Shown here in pieces: positions 1-8,974 of a DNA stretch of 64,000 bases. This stretch comes from Paralithodes platypus. Its lineage: Eukaryota; Arthropoda; Malacostraca; Decapoda; Lithodidae. The DNA lies in contig CM064495.1 in assembly GCA_032716605.1 (NCBI GenBank), positions 48,462,320 through 48,526,319 of the forward strand. The letters run 5' to 3'. The notes beneath the pieces were generated by a model. That model saw only the letters and a program-made list of their open reading frames with translations. It did no database searches and was not told the DNA's origin. The position numbers and the translations under genes were made by a program. How positions within the stretch are numbered: the stretch's first letter is position 1; every line of letters begins with the position of its first letter.

Positions 1-2
1 TC

Positions 3-347
3 AATAACCCTGCAATCACACAGGACCTTCCTACATTATCCATACGAAGAAACGTTGCATCCCTTGCATTATTCTACAGATATTTTCACAGCAATTGTTC
101 CGAGGAACTTGCTTCAATTGTGCCGCCTCTCCACATCTTTCCCCGTAGAACTAGGGCAGCTGAGAGCGCCCATGAATTTACACTTTCTCCTCCACAATGC
201 AGAACTTCTGCTTATCAGAATTCATTTATCCCCAGAGCTACTACTCTTTGGAATTCACTTCCCTCGAATTGCTTTCCACAAACTTACAATTTACAAATGT
301 TTAAATCCAGTTGTTACAAACATTTTATGAATGGAGGATGCCTTTAG
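3..347 (+). pseudogene. Jockey-like non-LTR retrotransposon, C-terminal ORF2 fragment
   Basis: The frame starting at base 3 reads through residues such as RRNVASLALFYRYF and later ATTLWNSLPSNCFP before a stop at about 347. These are the conserved last blocks of Jockey-clade ORF2 proteins, downstream of the reverse transcriptase core (a basic segment, then an LWNSLP block, then a short C-terminal tail). The catalytic domains are missing: the fragment is cut by the window edge, so it may belong to a longer copy to the left. The same type of tail recurs at 51554-52165, 56868-57060 and 58950-59060, but those belong to a distinguishable family with a TAELWNSLPES block. It is a dead 3' end and encodes no host function. 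The family call rests on motif recognition only. Confidence 0.7.
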
Positions 348-427
348 GCACATGGACCTTTTTGTTTTATCTGTGTTTTTCCTTCCTCCGTTCATTGTCT
401 CTTAAAAAGAAAAAACAAAGAAAAAAA

Positions 428-762
428 ATATAGATATAGATAAGTAGATAGAAAGATATATAGATAGATAGACAGACAGACGTATATTTAGATAGATAGA
501 TATATGGACAGACATATAGATAGATAAGTAGATAGATAGATATATAGATAGATAGACAGACAGATGTATATTTAGATAGATAGATAGATGGACAGACATA
601 TAGATAGATAAGTAGATAGATAGATATATAGATAGATAGACAGACAGACGTATATTTAGACATACAGATAGATGGACAGACATAGAGATAGATAGACATA
701 TATGTAGACTGATAGTCAGACGGATAGATAGATACACAGACAGACAGACAGACAGACAGATA
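428..762. repeat. GATA/GACA compound microsatellite
   Basis: About 335 bp of GATA, GACA and TATA-like tetranucleotides with longer period echoes. Blocks ending in a GTATATTTAGATAG motif recur at about 482, 564 and 650, so the tract has itself been duplicated at a scale near 85 bp. It ends in pure GACA just before a MITE. The long open frames across it are a by-product of tetranucleotide periodicity. Confidence 0.9.
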
Positions 763-765
763 ACA

Positions 766-1572
766 TTAAGGGAGTTCAGAGGGTATTGTGCAGCATAAAT
801 TACTGGTTCGGCTCAATGGTTTAACCCTTTCGCTGCGGGTGACGTTCTGGAATGTTTTGGCAAATTACAGCAATTTCCAGGCTTTAAAAGCCTGTAAAAA
901 ACGTAAGAATCGAGTGTCAGTGGGTGGGAGCGTGAGGGGCCCACCTCCGACCCTCAGAGCACCGAGCGGCTCACTGAGCTAGGCTGTGTCTCGGGCGAGT
1001 CTCTCTCTGTCTCTCTCACCAGTGTAGCCAAGCGAGTGAGTGTTACATAATAGCGGGATTCCCGCGTTTCACTGGGGCCACTGCGGGTGAACCAGACCAC
1101 GTACACGGTCCGTTCTGGTGTCATTTTGAAGCTATTTTCGCCTAGTTTTCGGCAGAATACACTTTATTTAATGCAGATGCTTGATTTATCATTCAGGAGT
1201 GCCTGAATATGCCCTAAATAGCCCAAACATAGCCGCAGCCAAAGGGTTAAGGAGGGGTTTTAGTTTGCTCTCTAAACCTCTATCAAACTTTAAAAAACGC
1301 CCACAAGACCCCCATTCGACACAAATTTGTAAATTTTTCAGTAGAAAAATTTCTCGGCCGAAGGCCGATTCCTCTTCATATACAGGCTTGCTATCGCTCA
1401 CCATGAAAAATCGCCTCTTAAATGGCACGAAAGGTCTTAATATTGGTAAAGAAATGGGGCAAAAGGTCTGAAAATCGCCAAACTAATGGGGCGAATGTCT
1501 TGAAATCTCATAACTTATAGGGCTAAAAATGAGGGAGGAGGAGGACTCGAAAAAACGACCGCCTCCCCTTAA
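766..1572 (+). mobile_element. MITE family A copy, interrupted by a nested TTAA element
   Basis: It starts TTAAGGGAG and ends CTCCCCTTAA. It carries the family A core: an ACATTTTTC/GAAAAATGT-type hairpin, the GGCCGAAGGCC palindrome and a CTCGCTATCGCTCACC block, followed by the AATGGGG... tail. A separate element (821-1250) sits at an internal TTAA. The uninterrupted arrangement is visible in the copies at 5794-6176 and 39510-39897, which read directly from GTTTAA into the GGTTTAGTTTGCTC-like segment. Confidence 0.8.
821..1250. mobile_element. TTAACCCTTT-ended foldback element nested in MITE A
   Basis: The ends are TTAACCCTTTCGCTGCGG and CCGCAGCCAAAGGGTTAA, a short inverted repeat bounded by TTAA on both sides. 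It contains no coding region. The inverted ends and TTAA duplication fit a piggyBac-type non-autonomous transposon. The empty site is represented in the relative at 5794-6176. Confidence 0.7.
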
Positions 1573-1666
1573 CTTACCTTCAATCGCGCGAAGATTCATC
1601 CTCCGTGTTTTGTCTTCCATTCTTCCGTTTTCATTTATACTGTGTTGGAAAATTCTTATCACTTTA
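1573..1666. other. Short spacer without recognised feature
   Basis: Sequence between the family A and family B elements. I see no coding, tRNA or repeat signature. Confidence 0.4.
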
Positions 1667-2049
1667 TTAAGGGAGCCCACCTCGCTTTTGTTCTATTTCT
1701 CTCACTCTCTCTTTGGTTTGTATCCATTCGGCCCCATTCAGCCTACTGTTTTAAGATGTTTACCCCCATCCAGGTGTTAATATTTTCCTGGCGAGCGATA
1801 GCGAGCCAGCATATCTATATTTTTGTTTTGACAGCAAGCTAAACTAGTAAATTTTTCGATAGAAAAATGTTTCCGGTGAAGCCGGATTTCTCCATACAGT
1901 GCTGGCTCGCTATTGCTCGCCAGGAATAAATCGACACCTGGATGGTGATAAACGTCTTAAAACAGTTGGCTGAATGGGGCCGAATGGATACAAGCTAGGG
2001 AAAGAGAGATAATGAGAGAAAATTAAACAAAGCAGGTGACCCCCCTTAA
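1667..2049. mobile_element. MITE family B copy (palindromic)
   Basis: TTAAGGGAGCCCACC... to ...GTGACCCCCCTTAA. The two halves are inverted: a TATCCATTCGGCCCCATTCAG segment reappears in reverse complement near 1965-1995, and the CTGGCGAGCGATAGCGAGCC block at about 1788 reappears inverted near 1905. The centre carries GGTGAAGCCGG and a TTTTTCGATAGAAAAAT hairpin. Non-coding. Confidence 0.8.
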
Positions 2050-2085
2050 ATCTCTCGTGAATGAACTGAAATACCTGGATATTAT

Positions 2086-2299
2086 TTAACCTGTTCATTA
2101 GCGGTACCGTCCTTCTAACTTTATTCTGGCTACTATTAGACGAAGTCACTCAGTTTAAAAAGGGCCTCCAGCTACTAACAGGCATCCAACTATCTCAATT
2201 AACCCTTTTTAATACCACAGATCCTTTTTAAACTGCACAAAAACTTCTAAAATTAGCTAGCATATAATGAAAAATCGTCGCCGGTACAGAAGGGGTTAT
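2086..2299. mobile_element. MITE family C copy (TTAACC..GACGTC type)
   Basis: The left end has GGTACCGTCC and the right end CGTCGCCGGTACAGAAGGGGTT, inverted relative to each other. The middle holds two inverted CTCAGTTTAAAAAGG / CTTTTTAAACTG segments. Such copies recur across the window with ends reading TTAACCCCTTCTGTACCGG. Confidence 0.7.
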
Positions 2300-2418
2300 A
2301 ATGGACGCTGTAAACAATAATTCACCTCTTGCGAGTTTCGGGCTATAAGAATGTTCAAGCAGTAGACACGAATGGGGTGAAGCGTCTTATTATTGTCAAA
2401 CTAATGGGGTGAAACGTT
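2300..2418. repeat. Spacer with remnant of MITE A tail
   Basis: The last 50 bases carry the phrase GAATGGGGTGAAGCGTCTTA and AAACTAATGGGGTGAAACGT, typical of the 3' portion of family A, without its ends. Confidence 0.5.
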
Positions 2419-2679
2419 TTAACCCTTTCTGCACCAGCGACGTCCTATCATTCTAGCTATATGTAGTTGATTATAGGCAGCTTAGGAAGGATCGGTGGTA
2501 GTTAAAAGGGTTGATTGAGATAGTTCAAAGTCTTACAGCTGCTCGAGATCCTCCTTAAACTGAGTAATGAGATAGTTCGAAGTCTTATAATTGCTCGAGA
2601 CCCTCCTTAAACTGAATAAAATCGATCAGTAGTAGCCAGAATAGAATAAAAAGTATGTCGACGGTACAGAAGGGGTTAA
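2419..2679. mobile_element. MITE family C copy with internal tandem duplication
   Basis: TTAACCCTTTCTGCACCAGCGACGTC to GTCGACGGTACAGAAGGGGTTAA. Between the ends a unit of about 60 bp, recognised by GAGATAGTTC(A/G)AAGTCTTA and CCTCCTTAAACTGA, is present twice in tandem. Confidence 0.7.
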
Positions 2680-2780
2680 ACATTCGTAATTAATGGAGCG
2701 AACCGAGGGGACGACTCTATACTCTGTTTCTTCTCACCTGGCGGTAAATTGAACCCCTTAGCAGCTCATGTTCTTGTTAT

Positions 2781-3149
2781 TTAAGGGGATAGTGGATTTT
2801 TTGTTTTTTTTCTATTAAGGGGAGATTTTCACTTGAGGGATTTTTTTCTTGACTCCTTTCTCCCTCATGGTTAGCCCCATTGATTTTGATATTATAAGAC
2901 GTTCGCCCCATTAGTTTGGCGATTTTAAGAACTTTCGCCCCATTTCTGTCAATTTTAAGACTTCGTGCCATTTAGGTGTCGATTTTTTCCTGGCGAGCGA
3001 TAGCGAGCCTGTAATTTAAGAGGAACCGGCCTTCGGCCGGGACATTTTTCTACCGAAAAATGTACAAATGTATCTTGAAAAGGGGGTCTAGGGGCTGTAA
3101 TGTTAAGCTTGATGGAGGTCTAGGGAATGAACTAAAAACCTCCCCTTAA
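2781..3149 (-). mobile_element. MITE family A copy
   Basis: TTAAGGGGAT... to ...CTCCCCTTAA, with the core on the minus strand: CTGGCGAGCGATAGCGAGCC at about 2990, then CGGCCTTCGGCCGG and a TTTTTCTACCGAAAAATGT hairpin. Inserted in family G. Confidence 0.85.
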
Positions 3150-3515
3150 TTCATGTATTCATATATTTAATAGGAAAAGTGGGGATTGGGCCTGAGTATA
3201 TAGAATAGAATAGATATATTTTTTAGTTTTCTCACTAGACCCATCACACTTGGAAAAACACTTATGTTTGTACATTTTTCGGTAGAGAAATGTCCGGTCT
3301 GAAGGCCGTTTTCTCTTAAAATTACAGGCTCGCTATCGCTCGCCAGGAAAATATCGACACCTAAATGGCACGACATGTCATAAAATTGACAACGAAATGG
3401 GGCGAAAGGTGTTAAAATCACAAAACTAATGGGCCGAACGTCTTAAAATCTGAAAACTAATGGGGCTAAACACGAGGGAGAAAGGGGTCCAGAAAAACGA
3501 TCCATCTCCCCTTAA
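3146..3515 (+). mobile_element. MITE family A copy with RTE-tail insert
   Basis: It shares its left TTAA with the preceding copy and ends CATCTCCCCTTAA. The core is on the plus strand. Its beginning is shortened, and at 3178-3214 a GTGGGGATTGGGCCTGAG plus (GAATA)n segment interrupts it; this is the 3' end signature of the window's RTE family. Confidence 0.7.
3178..3214 (+). mobile_element. RTE 3' tail fragment
   Basis: GTGGGGATTGGGCCTGAGTA followed by TATAGAATAGAATAGATA. It is the terminal segment seen at the 3' end of the RTE copies at 19191-19760 and 57571-58419, which also end in a short tandem repeat. Confidence 0.65.
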
Positions 3516-3668
3516 TGGAAAAATATGAAACTATTTGGTGTCTGCGTCAAAAGTGCACATAGGCCTACTGTAATTAGCACCCTACTTCACTATACAATCT
3601 TCAAAATAACTGAGAAATTTTGATGGGAACCTTGCAATTTACCGCCAGTTGCAAAGAAACAGAGTATA

Positions 3669-3775
3669 GTGTCAGGTCAGGTCAGGTGAAGGTATTGAGG
3701 GATAAGCCTTTACAACGGCACCTCGTAGCTACTTTCTACTTTTCCTATTATCTGAAGAAGGTATTGTTTTGTCTG
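3669..3775 (-). repeat. Interspersed repeat H fragment
   Basis: CAGGTCAGGTCAGGTGAAGG followed by TTGAGGGATAAGCCTTTACA and the CACCTCGTA motif. The reverse complement recurs at 5566-5745 and 8464-8640. Class unknown. Confidence 0.55.
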
Positions 3776-3992
3776 ACCGTTCAACACTAGGGGATAATTT
3801 GCAACTCGGGGCACCCGTAGGAAGGTAGACGTGATGATAGTGTGAATGTAGTGTGAGGTGGTGTGTGTGTGTGTGTGTGCTGAGCTACTATCACTGTATG
3901 CTTCCTCTTGGTGATATCTTGTTTTATTTTAGGGGGGGGGGATTTATCATGGCGAAATTCCGGGAAATTCGCTCGTACTGGTCCCTTCCGTT

Positions 3993-3993
<1 letters not shown>

Positions 3994-4075
<82 letters not shown>

Positions 4076-4140
4076 AGCAATATATATATATATATATATA
4101 TAAAAGTGTGTACGTGTGTGTGTGATTGAGTGTGTGTGTG
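3994..4140. repeat. (CT)n, (TA)n and (GT)n microsatellites
   Basis: Adjacent perfect tracts: CT at about 3994-4070, TA at about 4081-4102 and GT-rich at 4106-4140. Confidence 0.95.
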
Positions 4141-4283
4141 AGACTGAGAGGGAGTGTGGGGCTTGACTTGACTCTTTGTCTATAATAACCATTATTTACT
4201 GCCCTAAGGAATGGACTTGGGTAGACATTATTACAACACAATTCCATAAATGTTAGTGATACAATAAGTCACTTATAACAGAG

Positions 4284-4285
<2 letters not shown>

Positions 4286-4361
<76 letters not shown>

Positions 4362-4362
4362 T
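4286..4362. repeat. (GA)n microsatellite
   Basis: A nearly uninterrupted GA tract with one A interruption near 4339. Confidence 0.95.
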
Positions 4363-4437
4363 ACCGTAGTCGTGGTAAAATAACATCGTCACTGCACCAC
4401 TTCCGCTCTGACATCCCCCAACCACAGTTATATCTTC

Positions 4438-4615
4438 ACACATACACACGCACACACATACACACATACACACATACACACCTACTCACACACACATACA
4501 CATATACCGGGCATATGCACAAACAAGTAAACACATGTATAAACGCACACACTCATACACGCACACAATAATACACACACTCGTACACGTACACACACAC
4601 ACACTCGTACACACA
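4438..4615. repeat. (CA)-rich microsatellite
   Basis: CA dinucleotides with scattered TA and TCGTA interruptions. The tract abuts the SINE that follows. Confidence 0.9.
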
Positions 4616-5094
4616 GCCCGTAGCCTAGTGGTAGAGCTCTCGTCTCACACACGAGGGGCCGGGGGTTCAATCCCCGGCCGGACGGAGACAAATTTGGCTT
4701 TTCTCCTTTCATGTGTTAGCCTCAGTTCACCTAGCTGTAAATAGGTACCTGGAATAAGTGGACGACGTTGTGACGTCCCATCTGGGGTTGGCAAAAATGG
4801 TACAAGGCGAGATGGGTATCATATGGTTCACCTAAGCTGATGGCTACCTAAGCCTTCGGGCGAGACGGTACCGTCTATAGTGAGAATGGTACCATACAGA
4901 TCCACCCTAAGCCTTCGTTTCCGATGTCGCCAATTGGCTAAAATACAGACTACACACTCATCCACAGCCATTCCAACAATACATAAAACACTTAACATGC
5001 ATTTCACGCAATACATTCCCAGTTAAGGAGGCGCGATAATAATGAGCTTAGCTCGCATTGCGTGGATTCCCCTTGACGAACAAGTAACTGAGTA
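4616..5094 (+). mobile_element. tRNA-derived SINE, copy 1 (about 480 bp)
   Basis: The first about 70 bases fold as a tRNA: a D arm with the A-box-like TAGTGGTAGAGC, an anticodon arm CTCGT/ACGAG around loop CTCACAC (anticodon CAC, valine), and a T arm GGGGGTTCAATCCCC containing the B box. The head should serve as an internal RNA polymerase III promoter. The body contains CTGTAAATAGGTACCTGG, the palindrome-like GAGACGGTACCGTCTATAG, and a 3' end reading AACAAGTAACTGAGTAAC that merges into (CA)n. A second, full-length, highly similar copy lies on the minus strand at 54358-54836. This is an element, not a functional tRNA gene: the long conserved body shared by both copies shows that. Which LINE mobilises it is unknown. 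Confidence 0.85.
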
Positions 5095-5140
5095 ACACAC
5101 ACACACACACACACTCGTACACACACACACACATATACCT
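5095..5140. repeat. (CA)n tract at the SINE 3' end
   Basis: CA repeats interrupted by TCGTA. They directly continue the SINE terminus. Confidence 0.9.
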
Positions 5141-5161
5141 ACATACAAACAAACACAAGTC

Positions 5162-5224
5162 AGTTTAGCCGAGTGGTAAGGCGTCATGTGCTGACCGCGA
5201 GGTCGCATGTTCAAGTCGCCCCAA
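5162..5224 (+). other. tRNA-like sequence, possible SINE head or tRNA pseudogene
   Basis: GTTTAGCCGAGTGGTAAGGC resembles a Ser/Leu-type D arm, and CATGTTCAAGTCGCC resembles a T arm with B box. The variable region and acceptor stem do not pair convincingly, so a functional tRNA is unlikely. Confidence 0.4.
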
Positions 5225-5565
5225 AATCCTAAACGTTTTTTCGGCTATAGCGATGGAGAGGATTGTATTGTGGTCCCTCCCTAGCCAAGCTGCCTAACTA
5301 TCAGCTTGTGTTAGCCTACACGTACTTCTCACCAGTACATCTGCGTATGTACTATGGTGGGAACTCGGCACCTCACGGTCGCCAAAGGTTGCATGTGACC
5401 TCGTAGTTAAGGTAGAATAAGCATTGTACTGTACCTAGGTTATGAAAAACTGTAGATTTGTCAGCTTCACGGCTGCAAGTGAACAACAAGCCAACAATTC
5501 CACATAAATATAGTTATACCCTCACACACATTCTCTCTCTCTCTCTCATTTCCACCGGCCATCTT
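5225..5565. other. No recognised feature
   Basis: Unique-looking sequence. I find no convincing coding frame, splice-bounded exon or repeat signature. Confidence 0.4.
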
Positions 5566-5745
5566 TCCCCCTTCTTGCCCCTTTAAACCTTGTATTTTTA
5601 ACAATAACACACAACTAAGCCACTCCAACAGCTTGCTCTCTCTCCAACACCCCTTCTCCCTTCTCAACACTCTTCGAAAAGTAAATAGGAGGTGCCGTTA
5701 CAAAGGCTTATCGCTCAATACCATGACCTGACCTGACCTAAAGCA
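5566..5745 (+). repeat. Interspersed repeat H copy
   Basis: It contains AAGCCACTCCAACAGCTTGC, a CTCTCTCCAACACCCCTTCTC stretch and GGTGCCGTTACAAAGGCTTA, and ends with CCTGACCTGACCT. The order is the same as in the copy at 8464-8640. Confidence 0.6.
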
Positions 5746-5793
5746 GGAATGAGTGTTGTTTACAGAGATTAGACGGATTAGCATTCCCATTTC

Positions 5794-6176
5794 TTAAGGG
5801 GGCTCAGACGGTATTGTGCAGCATAATTTACTGGTTCGGCTTATTGGTTTAAGGAAGGGGTTTAGTTTGCTCTCTAAACCTCTATCAAGCTTAAAAAAAC
5901 ACCCACAAGACCCTCCTTTGATTTAAATGTGTACATTTTGCGGTAGAAAAATGTCCCGGCCGAAGGCCGATTCTTATTCAAATACAGGCTCGCTATCGCT
6001 CGCCAGGAAAAAAATCGACACCTAAGTGGCACGATAGGTCTTAATATTGGCAAAGAAATGGAACAAAAGGTCTGAAAATCGCCAAACTAATGGAGCTAAT
6101 GTTTTGAAATCTCATAACTAATAGGGCTAAACATGAGGGAGGAGGAGGACTCGAAAAACCAACTGCCTCCCCTTAA
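5794..6176 (+). mobile_element. MITE family A copy (long 5' variant)
   Basis: TTAAGGGGGCTCAGACGG to CTGCCTCCCCTTAA with the complete core on the plus strand. It serves as the uninterrupted reference for 766-1572. Confidence 0.85.
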
Positions 6177-6856
6177 GGTATGTAATTTTGCAAGTGATTT
6201 CGTCCATTAATAACAGTACTTTAATAATATCACATTATCATTATTTATTTATATATAATTATCACTTTATTTATTACTTTTTAAATATCTTATTACTATA
6301 TTATTATAACTTTATTACTTTAACCCTTTCAATGCGGGCATTCTATAGGGAAGAATCCACTTAGTCATCAGTAATTTTCCAGTAAATTTGGCTCAATATA
6401 CGTCGCCCGAGCGCCATATCCGTAGCCCTGAGCGAATTGGAAGGAGCTCCAATGAAAAGATTGGTTGAACTCTCCCTATAGCCCTCACTTTCCCTCCAAG
6501 CGAAAATGTAAAAAAAATCCTTCACTTCCGCTTGTGTTAACTGGATGATATTATCAGTAAGTTTTATTATGAGTTTTGTTCACAAGACAGGATGGGATGT
6601 TGAAATAAAGATGAAATAAACCATATATCCGTATGTGGTGCATAGGTGTCACAATTACATGGAGAAGTGGACCTGGTTTTGTTGATGTTCAGCTTATAAA
6701 AGACCTCTTCATTGTGCACACACCCTCCCTCAAACAATGCACCGAGCACACTGATCTAAGTGTGGGTGGCAAGCTTAGAACCTCCTTGAAACGCCTGGCA
6801 ACAAGCAGGGTGGGTTGGTGCAGCAAACTCAGCCAGTAATAAGTAACACCCCGTTC
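6177..6856. other. AT-rich spacer and a TTAACCCTTTC-ended remnant
   Basis: 6180-6320 is AT-rich with ATT-type simple sequence. At 6319 a TTAACCCTTTCAATGCGGGC end resembles the left end of the nested element at 821, but I do not see its matching right end. A 68-codon open frame at 6633-6839 has no recognisable domain, and I do not call it a gene. Confidence 0.4.
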
Positions 6857-7071
6857 TTAACCCATACCGTACCAGGGACGTCATTTTCATCATATTCTGG
6901 CAACTATTAGAGGATTTTATTCAGCTTCGGAAGGACCTCTAGCAGTAATAGGGCTTCAAACTATCCCAACCAACTTTTTCACCTACCACAGATCCTTTCT
7001 AAGCTGCATAATATCGTTTAAATATAGCTAGAATAACATATAACACACGTCGCTGGTACTCAAAGGGTTAA
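6857..7071. mobile_element. MITE family C copy
   Basis: TTAACCCATACCGTACCAGG to CTGGTACTCAAAGGGTTAA. Internal inverted segments are GCTTCGGAAGGACC and TCCTTTCTAAGC. Confidence 0.75.
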
Positions 7072-7086
7072 CATTAATCATCAATT

Positions 7087-7204
7087 ATACAAACCCCAAT
7101 GTACTTGAATAAACTAATGAAAGCATATGGTCCTCCCGGGATTCAAACTCGGGACACCACACCCAGAACATAAGCACCTAAACCATTACACCACCAACAC
7201 AGTA
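7087..7204 (-). mobile_element. Short tRNA-derived SINE (family 2)
   Basis: Read on the minus strand: a D-arm-like GGTGGTGTAATGGTTTAGG, then a T arm CCCGAGTTTGAATCCCGGG, then a tail with CTTTCATTAGTTTATT. Related heads and ATTTCATTAATT tails occur at 10285-10385, 20975-21085, 52972-53075 and 53512-53600. Confidence 0.6.
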
Positions 7205-7220
7205 ACATCAACAAGCATAA

Positions 7221-7278
7221 AGGGGGTCTAGGGTGGTGTCTTCTACCTTGAATGGGGTATTGGGGGGCAAACTAAAAA
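7221..7278 (-). repeat. MITE A terminal remnant
   Basis: GGGGGTCTAGGG and GGGGGGCAAACTAAAAA echo the outer part of minus-strand family A copies. The rest has been replaced by the minisatellite. Confidence 0.45.
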
Positions 7279-7286
7279 TATGTTCT

Positions 7287-7990
7287 GTATTGGCACAAAC
7301 AATCAATACCCTCATTAGTGATATACAAACAATTAATACCCTCATTAGTGATATACAAACAATCAATACCCTCATTAGTGATATACAAACAATCAATACC
7401 CTCATTAGTGATATACAAACAATCAATACCCTCATTAGTGATATACAAACAATCAATACCCTCATTAGTGATATACAAACAATTAATACCCTCATTAGTG
7501 ATATACAAACAATTAATACCCTCATTAGTGATATACAAACAATTAATACCCTCATTAGTGATATACAAACAATTAATACCCTCATTAGTGATATACAAAC
7601 AATCAATACCCTCATTAGTGATATACAAACAATTAATACCCTCATTAGTGATATACAAACAATTAATACCCTCATTAGTGATATACAAACAATTAATACC
7701 CTCATTAGTGATATACAAACAATTAATACCCTCATTAGTGATATACAAGCAATCAATACCCTCATTAGTGATATACAAACAATCAATACCCTCATTAGTG
7801 ATATACAAACAATCAATACCCTCATTAGTGATATACAAACAATTAATACCCTCATTAGTGATATACAAACAATTAATACCCTCATTAGTGATATACAAAC
7901 AATCAATACCCTCATTAGTGATATACAAACAATCAATACCCTCATTAGTGATATACAAACAATCAATACCCTCATTAGTGATATATAAAC
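7287..7990. repeat. 30-bp minisatellite, about 23 units
   Basis: A strictly 30-bp unit containing CAATACCCTCATTAGTGATA. The units are almost identical; the main variation is one C/T site (CAATCAAT versus CAATTAAT), plus one CAAGCAATC unit at about 7745. Because 30 is divisible by three and the unit lacks stops in several frames, four overlapping frames of 227-255 codons stay open. They encode only 10-residue repeats such as QTINTLISDI and are not genes. Confidence 0.95.
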
Positions 7991-8029
7991 AGCACAAGTA
8001 ACCCTTCAATCGTTAGGTGAACTACACTC

Positions 8030-8401
8030 TTAAGGGGGGTCACCTGCCTTTTTTATCTTTATCTCCTTTTCTCTCTTTCTCTGGCCCGTATCCATTCAGC
8101 CAACTGTTTTAGGACGTTTATCCCCATCCAGGTGTCAATTTCTTCCTGGCGAGCGATAGCGAGCCAGCATTGTATGGAGAAATCCGGCTTCGCCGGAGGT
8201 ATTTTTCTATCGAAAAATGTACAAATTTAGCTTGCTGTCAAAACCAAAATATATATATGCTGGCTCGCTACCGCTCGCCAGGAAAATACTGACACCTGGA
8301 TGGGGGTAAACGTCTTAAAACCGTAGGCTGAATGGGGCCGAATGGATACAAACTAAAGAGAGAGGGAGAGAAAGATAAGAAAGCGAGGTGGACTCCCTTA
8401 A
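8030..8401. mobile_element. MITE family B copy
   Basis: TTAAGGGGGGTCACCTGCC to GGTGGACTCCCTTAA. It is a near-complete palindrome around the CCGGCTTCGCCGG and TTTTTCTATCGAAAAATGT hairpins. It is one of the best preserved B copies and useful as a reference. Confidence 0.85.
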
Positions 8402-8463
8402 AGATTAAAGGCAAGAGAAGGGTTATTAAAGTGTTGATAATAATCTACCCATTTAAAAGTATA

Positions 8464-8640
8464 TTGGAAGAACACACATAACAAAGCCACTCCAACAGCT
8501 TCCTCTCTCTCCAACACTCCCCTCCCCTCCCCTCCCTACTCCCCTCTCTACACTCTTTAGAAAAATAGGAAAAGTATAATGTAGATACGAGGTGCCGTTG
8601 TAAAGGCTTATCCCTCAATACCTTCACTTGACCTAATAAA
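8464..8640 (+). repeat. Interspersed repeat H copy
   Basis: AAAGCCACTCCAACAGCTTC, a C/T-rich middle, then GAGGTGCCGTTGTAAAGGCT and CAATACCTTCACTTGACC. Confidence 0.6.
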
Positions 8641-8739
8641 CCCATCTCGTAGAAAGGTAAATCATCATCAATATACCTAAGGACTTTATATAGGCCTATT
8701 TTATATGCTCTTTATACTCTAGATTTGTATAGCGCAGTG

Positions 8740-8952
8740 TTAACCCCTTGAGGATCATGGCGTGTTTTGACAGTTTATTCTAGCTTTCATTAGACGATTT
8801 TTGTTAGATTAGAAAAGAATATGGAAGTCAGAGGGTTAATTGAGACAGTCTTTACCTTTATAATTCCCACAGGTCCTTCATAAGCTGTAAATATCGTCTA
8901 ATGATAGTCAGAATAAACTGTCAAAACTATGTCATGATCCTGAAGGGGTTAA
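8740..8952. mobile_element. TTAACCCC-ended MITE (C-related) adjoining an exon
   Basis: TTAACCCCTTGAGGATCATGG to ATCCTGAAGGGGTTAA, an inverted-repeat element with internal ACAGTTTATTCTAGC / AATAAACTGT arms. Its right edge lies 22 bp from the exon boundary at 8975, inside the intron just past the splice donor. Confidence 0.75.
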
Positions 8953-8968
8953 GCAAGAACTCAGGATA

Positions 8969-8974
8969 ACTTAC
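8969..8974 (-). promoter_or_regulatory. Splice donor GTAAGT
   Basis: ACTTAC on the plus strand. It matches the metazoan U1 consensus exactly and coincides with the loss of frame conservation. Confidence 0.7.

Larger units (their letters stand above)
2718..3668. mobile_element. Inverted-repeat element family G, interrupted by two MITE A copies
   Basis: The left end TATACTCTGTTTCTTC with GGCGGTAAATTG matches in reverse the right end CAATTTACCGCC ... GAAACAGAGTATA. Two family A elements sit inside at TTAA. A fragment at 41310-41390 preserves the unoccupied arrangement (ACTTAATGGAAAAATATGAA), and 53413-53736 is another full-length copy with the same ends. Confidence 0.65.

Noticed and set aside
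367..737. Tyr/Ser/Ile-rich open frames on the minus strand
   Set aside because: GATA/GACA microsatellite translation (YLSIYLSI-type repeats).
4616..4690. Functional tRNA-Val gene
   Set aside because: The same head is joined to an identical 400-bp body at 54358-54836, so it is a SINE head; the acceptor stem is also not closed by a matching 3' strand.
6567..6839. Pair of short open frames that could be a small gene
   Set aside because: Only 60-68 codons on opposite strands, no recognisable domain, no splice or promoter evidence.
7208..8009. Four long overlapping open frames (227-255 codons) on both strands
   Set aside because: They encode perfect 10-residue repeats dictated by a 30-bp minisatellite; no start context, splice signal or domain.
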